From: Maricaulis salignorans
Lineage (GTDB): Bacteria > Pseudomonadota > Alphaproteobacteria > Caulobacterales > Maricaulaceae
Length of the DNA: 64,000 nt
Assembly: GCF_900103475.1 (NCBI RefSeq)
Contig: NZ_FNHG01000017.1
Coordinates: 1 to 64,000, forward strand
Direction: 5' to 3'
Shown: positions 58,634 through 64,000 of the stretch, one piece after another
How the letters are laid out: each line of letters begins with the position of its first letter
Position numbering within the stretch: the stretch's first letter is position 1
The notes under the pieces: model-generated
What the model was told of the DNA's origin: nothing
The model's input: only the letters and a program-made list of their open reading frames with translations
Databases searched by the model: none
Translations under genes and position numbers: made by a program

Positions 58634-60250
58634 CTATCTGTTCAGCGTCGGAATTTTTAAATATCTCCCTACCACTTTACGTCGCTGTAGAATGATGCCT
58701 GCAATCACGAGGCCGCTGATAATCCAGAACAACCAGTCGCCCCAGAAGGCATAAAGCGGGGCGCCAATCGGACGCGGCAAATCGACATCATGGGCACCGT
58801 CACTGCCGGGCAGAATCGCCACCGGCATACGTCCGAACGCATCAATCACACCGGAAACGCCCCTCGATGCAGAGCGGATCATCGGCAGACCCGTCTCGAT
58901 CGAGCGATAGCGCGCCTGATTGACATGTTGGCGCGGCCCACTGGTTTCGCCGAACCAGGCATCATTCGACAGATTGAACAGCCAGGCGGGCCGCGGCGCG
59001 CCAGCGCGCACGAAACCGGGGAAAATCCCCTCATAGCAAATCAGCGGCATGACCGGCGGCGCGCCCGGCAGGTCCATCACGAAGGGCCCGGCGCCGGGCG
59101 TGTATTGCAGGCGCGCAAACTCGGCAAAGCCGATCGCCGACAACAGGCCGGAGAAGGGAATGCTTTCGCCAAATGGTGCCAGCAAGACCTTGTCGTAAAG
59201 CCCGACAATGCGCGGCGTGCCGCTGTGATAGCGCAAGACCGCCAGGGAATTGTAATAAGTCTCGTCTTCCTGCCCCACGACCCGCCGGCTGATGCCGGCC
59301 ATCAAGACTTGGTCATCGGCAAAGATTTCGCCAATCAGGCTCAGGGTCGCCCCGTCTTCGAGCATGTAGATCGGCAAGGCGCCCTCGGGCCACAGGACGT
59401 GCGTGACTTCGTCGAGTCCCGGCGATGCGGTCAGGTCGAGATACCGGTCCCGGGCCAGCAAGGCGCCGTTCGCGCTCCACTTTTCGCCCTGGGTGAGCGC
59501 GGATTGCACGATCCGGAAGCGCACACCCGGCTCCAGGCCAGGCTCTGGCTGTTGCAGACGCAGGGCGCCGAAGGTGAACATGATCAACAGGATCGCGATA
59601 CCGCCCATGGCCGGCATCGTCCGCTTCAGATTGAAGACCGGGCCGACCGCCACCGCCGGCGATACTAGCGTCAGAATCGTGAGCAGGGTCAAGCCATAGA
59701 CGCCAAACCATGATGCGGTCTGGCTGATCGCCCCTCCGGCCGGCCAGGCATAGGCGGGAAGGTTCCACGGCAAACCACCAAACATGTGCCCGCGCAGCCA
59801 TTCAAACACGGCGATACAAACCGCAAACACCAGCACCCGCCATTCCGAGCGCTGCGCCAACAGGGCATAGGCGACCATGGCACCGCCCCAGAAGGCGGCG
59901 AGCAATGCCGCCAGCGCCGGCACGGCGAAGGGTATCAGGGGTATGTATTCCGGCCCGCGATTGATGAAGGCATAGGCGAGCCAGAACATGCCCGCCAGAA
60001 AATAGCCAAACCCGAACAGGAAGCCGCGAAGGAAGGCCGCGCGCAGCGGTTTGGGACGCCGGCGCGCGCCATCAACGGTCCACAACAACAGCGCCAGGGT
60101 GGCAATCAGGATCGGCCAGGCAAAGACCGGCGCCATCGCCAGGGCGGACAAGGCCCCACCGGTAAACAGGAGCAAGGCCAGTCGCCATCCGCTGGCGGCG
60201 GCGATCCGCGTACGCAATCGCCCGGGCGAGTACCAGGCATGGCGGGTCAA
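58634..60250 (-). CDS. lnt: Apolipoprotein N-acyltransferase
   Basis: This 538-residue inner-membrane enzyme adds the third acyl chain to lipoproteins. The N-terminal half has about six to seven membrane helices. The C-terminal nitrilase-like domain holds the triad: Glu in LWPEGALPIYM, Lys in LYDKVLLAPFGESIPF and Cys in PLICYEGIFPGFVR. The C-terminus ends in one more helix (FWIISGLVIAGIILQRRK). It overlaps corC by 4 bases, a common pair in proteobacteria. Confidence 0.95.
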   Translation of the reverse strand: MTRHAWYSPGRLRTRIAAASGWRLALLLFTGGALSALAMAPVFAWPILIATLALLLWTVDGARRRPKPLRAAFLRGFLFGFGYFLAGMFWLAYAFINRGPEYIPLIPFAVPALAALLAAFWGGAMVAYALLAQRSEWRVLVFAVCIAVFEWLRGHMFGGLPWNLPAYAWPAGGAISQTASWFGVYGLTLLTILTLVSPAVAVGPVFNLKRTMPAMGGIAILLIMFTFGALRLQQPEPGLEPGVRFRIVQSALTQGEKWSANGALLARDRYLDLTASPGLDEVTHVLWPEGALPIYMLEDGATLSLIGEIFADDQVLMAGISRRVVGQEDETYYNSLAVLRYHSGTPRIVGLYDKVLLAPFGESIPFSGLLSAIGFAEFARLQYTPGAGPFVMDLPGAPPVMPLICYEGIFPGFVRAGAPRPAWLFNLSNDAWFGETSGPRQHVNQARYRSIETGLPMIRSASRGVSGVIDAFGRMPVAILPGSDGAHDVDLPRPIGAPLYAFWGDWLFWIISGLVIAGIILQRRKVVGRYLKIPTLNR

Positions 60251-61146
60251 GACGGGTCGACCCCCTCATCCGCGGCAGCGGTGGCATGGGTCCAGTGCGT
60301 CGCCCTGACGCGCATCCGCTTGATACGGCGCGGGTCAGCCTCCAGCACCTCGAATTCATAGCCCTTGGGGTGCCGGATCACCTCGCCGCGCTCGGGAACC
60401 CGGCCGGTCAGGGTGAAGACGAGACCGCCGAGGCTGTCAACATCCTCATCCTCGTCGGGACCGGCGATTTCCTCGCCAACGACTTCTTCAAAAGCGTCGA
60501 TCTCGGCACGGGCCTCGACATCCCAGACACCCGGTCCGCGGGCGCGGATCGCCGGGGCATCCTCGTCATCATGTTCGTCTTCGATATCACCGACGATCGG
60601 TTCGATCAGATCTTCAAACGTCACCAGGCCATCGGTTCCGCCATATTCATCGACGACCAGGGCCAAGTGCATACGGCGCCCCTGCATGCGGCGCAAAAGA
60701 TCAGTGGCGCGCATCGAGGGCGGGGCGAACAGCAAGGGCCGCGTGATCGCCGGCAAGACCTGCAGGTCGGCCCAGCCCGCCTCGCGTACGCCCGCTTCAT
60801 TGGGCGCGAGATGAACGATCAGATCCTTGATATGCACAACGCCGATCGGGTCATCGAGGGTTTCCCGATAGACCGGCAGCCGCGAATGGGCAGCCTTGGC
60901 AAAGGCATGCGCCAGCTCACCGAGCGGCGTTGAAACCTCGACGCCGACAATATCAGCGCGCGGAACCATGACATCGATGACGCGCAAATTCTCGAGCGCA
61001 TCGGGATCAATCGCAAAAGCGGCTGGCGATGCCGGTTTGACGGGCGCAGCCGGGGGCGCCGATTCCTTGATATCATCCGGTCCACCAAAAATACGCCCGA
61101 ACCAGGACCGGGTATCTGTTTCGGAACTATCGTCCGCACTACTCAT
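60247..61146 (-). CDS. corC: CBS-pair/CorC_HlyC domain protein
   Basis: This 299-residue protein has two CBS domains (LENLRVIDVMVPRADIVGVE and LVVDEYGGTDGLVTFEDLIE) and the C-terminal CorC_HlyC transporter-associated domain (EFEVLEADPRRIKRMRVRA). It has no membrane domain, unlike HlyC-type proteins. CorC is linked to Mg2+/Co2+ efflux in Salmonella, though the role is uncertain. I chose the ATG at 61146; it overlaps ybeY by 8 bases and lnt by 4. Confidence 0.92.
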   Translation of the reverse strand: MSSADDSSETDTRSWFGRIFGGPDDIKESAPPAAPVKPASPAAFAIDPDALENLRVIDVMVPRADIVGVEVSTPLGELAHAFAKAAHSRLPVYRETLDDPIGVVHIKDLIVHLAPNEAGVREAGWADLQVLPAITRPLLFAPPSMRATDLLRRMQGRRMHLALVVDEYGGTDGLVTFEDLIEPIVGDIEDEHDDEDAPAIRARGPGVWDVEARAEIDAFEEVVGEEIAGPDEDEDVDSLGGLVFTLTGRVPERGEVIRHPKGYEFEVLEADPRRIKRMRVRATHWTHATAAADEGVDPS

Positions 61147-61621
61147 CGGCTTCTGTCCCGCCGCCTGTTGTCTCGAGATAGGGGTCGGCAACCCCGAGCC
61201 GGGCCAATGCCCGGCGCTCTATCGATTCCATAACCAGGGCCTCGTCATCTTCGAGGTGATCATAACCCTGAAGGTGCAGGAATCCATGCACGATCAAATG
61301 ACGCAGGTGATCGGCCAGGCGAAGCGAGCGCTCGCGCGCCTCGCTGATGACCACGCCGGACGCCAGCGCGATATCGCCCAGATGGTTGGCGGTATGCTCG
61401 GATGCCGGAAAGGAGAGCACATTCGTCGGCCCCGACTTCTGGCGAAAACGGGTATTGAGGTCGGCCATGGCCGCGTCATCGGTCAGCAAAACGGCGATCA
61501 CGCCGGGCAGGGCGTCACTGATTTCCGCGCCGGCGGCGGCAATGGCCTGTTCGACCAGCCGGGTCTTGCCCTCGATGGCGTCCCAGGCCTCGTCTTCAAC
61601 GATGACATCAACAGCATTCAT
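61139..61621 (-). CDS. ybeY: Endoribonuclease YbeY
   Basis: This 160-residue metal-dependent endoribonuclease matures 16S rRNA and helps 70S quality control. The zinc triad HGFLHLQGYDH is present, with the upstream LNTRFRQKSGPTNVLSFP segment. It overlaps corC and phoH, in the standard phoH-ybeY-corC order. Its start overlaps the phoH stop by 4 bases. Confidence 0.96.
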   Translation of the reverse strand: MNAVDVIVEDEAWDAIEGKTRLVEQAIAAAGAEISDALPGVIAVLLTDDAAMADLNTRFRQKSGPTNVLSFPASEHTANHLGDIALASGVVISEARERSLRLADHLRHLIVHGFLHLQGYDHLEDDEALVMESIERRALARLGVADPYLETTGGGTEADE

Positions 61622-62649
61622 GACGTCCGGGCTCCGCCCCGCTTGTTCAGATCATCTTCATAGGCCGCGACAATGCGGGCCACGAGATCATGGCGTACGA
61701 CATCGGCGCGGGTAAAGCGGATCGCCGCGACACCCTTGGTCTCGGCCAGGATTTCAAGCGCATGCGGCAGGCCGGACGGATCGCGCGGCAACAGGTCACA
61801 CTGGCTTGGGTCACCGGTGACCGCCATGCGTGAGCCCTCTCCGAGCCGGGTCAGCACCATCTGCATCTGGGCCCGTGAGGTATTCTGGGCCTCGTCGACG
61901 ATGACAAAGGCGCGATTGAGCGTGCGTCCGCGCATGAAGGCGATCGGCGCCACCTCGATACGGCCATCGGCGCGCATGCGTTCCAGCTCGGCGCGCCCCA
62001 GCGTATCGGCCAGCGCGTCCCAGACCGGCAGGAGATAGGGGTCGACCTTCTCATTGAGATCACCAGGCAGAAAACCAAGCTTCTCGCCGGCCTCGACAGC
62101 CGGGCGGGTGATGATGAGTTTCTCGAACTTGCGCTGGACCAGCATGGAGGCGCCATAGGCGACCGCCAGCAGGGTTTTGCCGGTACCGGCCGGGCCGACA
62201 CCGAAGATCAGGTCATAGGCTTTTTCATTCTTCAGCGCGCGAACATAGGCACGCTGGCCCTCGGTGCGGGCGATCAGGCTGGCGCCGCGCGGCACGCGGA
62301 TGACGCCGTCATCGGGCTGGGTCGGAAGATCGCCGCCATCAAGCATGCGCAAGGCAGCGCGTACCGTCGCCTCGTCGCAGGTCAGACCATGCGCGAGGCT
62401 GGCATAAAGGCCCTTGAGGACGCGCTTGGCATCATCACGCGCCTGCGGGTCGCCGGCCGCGATCACGATCTGGCCGCCACCGGGCGCACTCAAGCGAACG
62501 CCAAGCTCTTCCTCGATCAGGATCAGGAAGCGGTCGCCCGCGCCCACCATGGCGCGCAGGCGCTCAACATCGTCGAAGTGCAGACCTTCGGAGACTTCCC
62601 GGCGCGGTTTGGCAGAGCGTGTCTTCGATGGAGGCTTGACCGGGCTCAC
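61618..62649 (-). CDS. phoH: PhoH-like ATPase
   Basis: This 343-residue PhoH/PhoL-type ATPase has Walker [19 protein letters not shown] and Walker [20 protein letters not shown], plus the conserved RGRTLNRAF and [12 protein letters not shown]. The N-terminus has a short KH-like region. Its role in RNA metabolism is inferred from its constant link to ybeY. Coupled overlaps of 4 bases join it to ybeY and miaB. Confidence 0.95.
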   Translation of the reverse strand: MSPVKPPSKTRSAKPRREVSEGLHFDDVERLRAMVGAGDRFLILIEEELGVRLSAPGGGQIVIAAGDPQARDDAKRVLKGLYASLAHGLTCDEATVRAALRMLDGGDLPTQPDDGVIRVPRGASLIARTEGQRAYVRALKNEKAYDLIFGVGPAGTGKTLLAVAYGASMLVQRKFEKLIITRPAVEAGEKLGFLPGDLNEKVDPYLLPVWDALADTLGRAELERMRADGRIEVAPIAFMRGRTLNRAFVIVDEAQNTSRAQMQMVLTRLGEGSRMAVTGDPSQCDLLPRDPSGLPHALEILAETKGVAAIRFTRADVVRHDLVARIVAAYEDDLNKRGGARTS

Positions 62650-64000
62650 GCGACGTCTCGCTCCGCGCCCACCAGCCGGCCCGACAATGAATTGCGCGAC
62701 GCGGCCTCGATCTCGACCTGGCCGATGCGTCCGATCAGTTCGGCCGGACCGTCGACATGCACCGATTGCAGATAGGGGCTGCGGCCATGCAATTGCCCCG
62801 GAAGCCGGCCCGCCTTCTCGAACAGCACCGGCAGGGTGCGGCCGATCTGAGAGCGGTTGAAATCCGTCTGCTGTTCGTCGAGCAGGGCCTGCAGGGCGTG
62901 CAGACGCGTCGTCTTCACGTCCTCATCGATCTGGTTCGGCATTGCCGCACCGGGCGTGCCCGGACGGCGCGAATACTTGAACGAGAAGGCGCTGGCATAG
63001 CCGATTTCGCGGACGCAACGCATCGTATCCTCGAAGTCGGCATCGGTTTCGCCCGGGAAACCGACAATGAAATCACCGGAGATCGCGATATCGGGCCGCA
63101 CCTCGCGCATGCGCGCTATCAGTTCGGCATATTCGGCATAGGTGTGCTGGCGATTCATCGCCTTGAGAATCTTGTCCGACCCGCTCTGAATCGGCAGGTG
63201 CAGATAAGGCATGATCTTGAATTCATCGCGATGGGCGGCAATCAGCGCCTCATCCATATCGCGCGGATGACTGGTCAGATAGCGCACGCGCTCAATCCCG
63301 CCGATCAGGGCAATATGGCGCAGCAGCTGGCCCAGCCCCCAGGGGCCGTCGGCCTCACGTCCCGCGGGCGGGGCGCCATGATAGGCGTTCACATTCTGGC
63401 CCAGCAGGGTGATCTCGCGCACGCCCTTGGCGGCGAGGCGGCGGATCTCGTCGACCAGCTGGTCAACCGGCCGCGACCATTCAGCGCCGCGCGTATAGGG
63501 CACGACGCAGAAGGTGCAGAATTTGTCGCAACCTTCCTGCACAGTCACGAAGGCCGAATAGCCCTCGACATGCCGCTCGGTCGGCAATTGGTCGAACTTG
63601 TCCTCGACCTCGAATTCCGTGTCGAGCGCTTCGCCGCGAGCCCGGTGGGCGCGGGCAATCAGCTCGGGAAGCTTGTGATAGCTTTGCGGTCCGACCACGA
63701 GATCGACCGTCGGCGCCCGGCGCATGATCTCGGCACCCTCGGCCTGGGCGACACAGCCGGCCACCGCGATCGTCATGCCGCCATGATCGGCCTTGGCGTC
63801 CTTGAAGGGGCGCAGGCGACCGAGATCGGAATACAGCTTCTCCGCCGCCTTCTCGCGAATATGGCAGGTATTGATGATGACGAGATCGGAGCCCTCGGCC
63901 TCCTCGGACGTCTCATAGCCAAGCGGCGTCAGAACGTCCTTCATCCTTTCGGAATCATAGACATTCATCTGGCAACCATAGGTCTTGATATAAAGACGTT
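62646..64000 (-). CDS. miaB: tRNA-2-methylthio-N6-dimethylallyladenosine synthase (5' end cut off)
   Basis: This radical SAM methylthiotransferase adds a methylthio group to i6A37 of tRNA. The gene reads through the window edge: the frame continues as [10 protein letters not shown] before the ATG at 63968, the normal MiaB N-terminus including its first cluster Cys, so the start lies beyond position 64000. Inside are [16 protein letters not shown], the radical SAM motif [15 protein letters not shown], and the C-terminal TRAM domain. It opens the miaB-phoH-ybeY-corC-lnt operon in this window. Confidence 0.95.
   Translation of the reverse strand, partial: RLYIKTYGCQMNVYDSERMKDVLTPLGYETSEEAEGSDLVIINTCHIREKAAEKLYSDLGRLRPFKDAKADHGGMTIAVAGCVAQAEGAEIMRRAPTVDLVVGPQSYHKLPELIARAHRARGEALDTEFEVEDKFDQLPTERHVEGYSAFVTVQEGCDKFCTFCVVPYTRGAEWSRPVDQLVDEIRRLAAKGVREITLLGQNVNAYHGAPPAGREADGPWGLGQLLRHIALIGGIERVRYLTSHPRDMDEALIAAHRDEFKIMPYLHLPIQSGSDKILKAMNRQHTYAEYAELIARMREVRPDIAISGDFIVGFPGETDADFEDTMRCVREIGYASAFSFKYSRRPGTPGAAMPNQIDEDVKTTRLHALQALLDEQQTDFNRSQIGRTLPVLFEKAGRLPGQLHGRSPYLQSVHVDGPAELIGRIGQVEIEAASRNSLSGRLVGAERDVA

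Overview
This window looks like the chromosome of a high-GC alphaproteobacterium. The gene order, the protein types and the origin-type cluster (dnaA, dnaN, recF, gyrB, with rpsT next to dnaA) fit the Caulobacterales/Hyphomonadaceae group, and a Maricaulis-like organism is my best guess. That guess is recognition from memory, not a search. Coding density is high. There is one tRNA gene (Arg, CCG anticodon), no rRNA genes and no CRISPR array.

Layout. Positions 1-9 kb hold a mixed set: a degenerate receiver protein, pterin dehydratase, biotin synthase, a VanZ-like protein, an alanine:cation symporter, a TetR-reductase pair with a palindromic operator, the tRNA and a lone ABC ATPase. At 9-16 kb are an SLC13-type transporter, a ParDE-type toxin-antitoxin pair with a palindromic operator, polA, a small composite structure (two 201-bp inverted-repeat elements flanking a start-less GIY-YIG nuclease frame) and a CPBP membrane protease. 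At 16-24 kb is the replication cluster gyrB-lysE-recF-dnaN-dnaA-rpsT, all on the minus strand. At 24-36 kb are echA, a TraB/GumN protein, mutM, ubiE, ubiB, a protoglobin, coenzyme A synthesis split into separate coaC and coaB genes, dut, cysK, a Pif1/RecD-like helicase and a ThiF/MoeB-type enzyme.

At 36-47 kb are a secreted metallo-hydrolase, an SH3 protein and the fatty-acid operon fabA-fabB-fabI. A compact AT-richer restriction-modification cassette directly abuts that operon: a BglII/BstYI-type endonuclease starts on the fabI stop codon and converges on an MT-A70 methyltransferase. An S9 peptidase, an acyltransferase and a membrane-bound LytTR regulator follow. At 47-57 kb is the classic translation/RNA operon (rimP-nusA-ylxR-infB, then rbfA-truB-rpsO-pnp) on the minus strand, interrupted by a small secreted NTF2-like gene on the plus strand with its own bidirectional terminator. 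At 57-64 kb is a tightly overlapping operon miaB-phoH-ybeY-corC-lnt-HTH regulator-trmB. miaB runs off the right end.

Most of the window is ordinary housekeeping sequence. The best leads for something unusual are the restriction-modification cassette coupled to fabI, the twin inverted-repeat elements around the GIY-YIG frame (one hairpin shows a compensatory base change), the split coaBC genes, and a receiver protein that has lost its phosphoacceptor aspartate.
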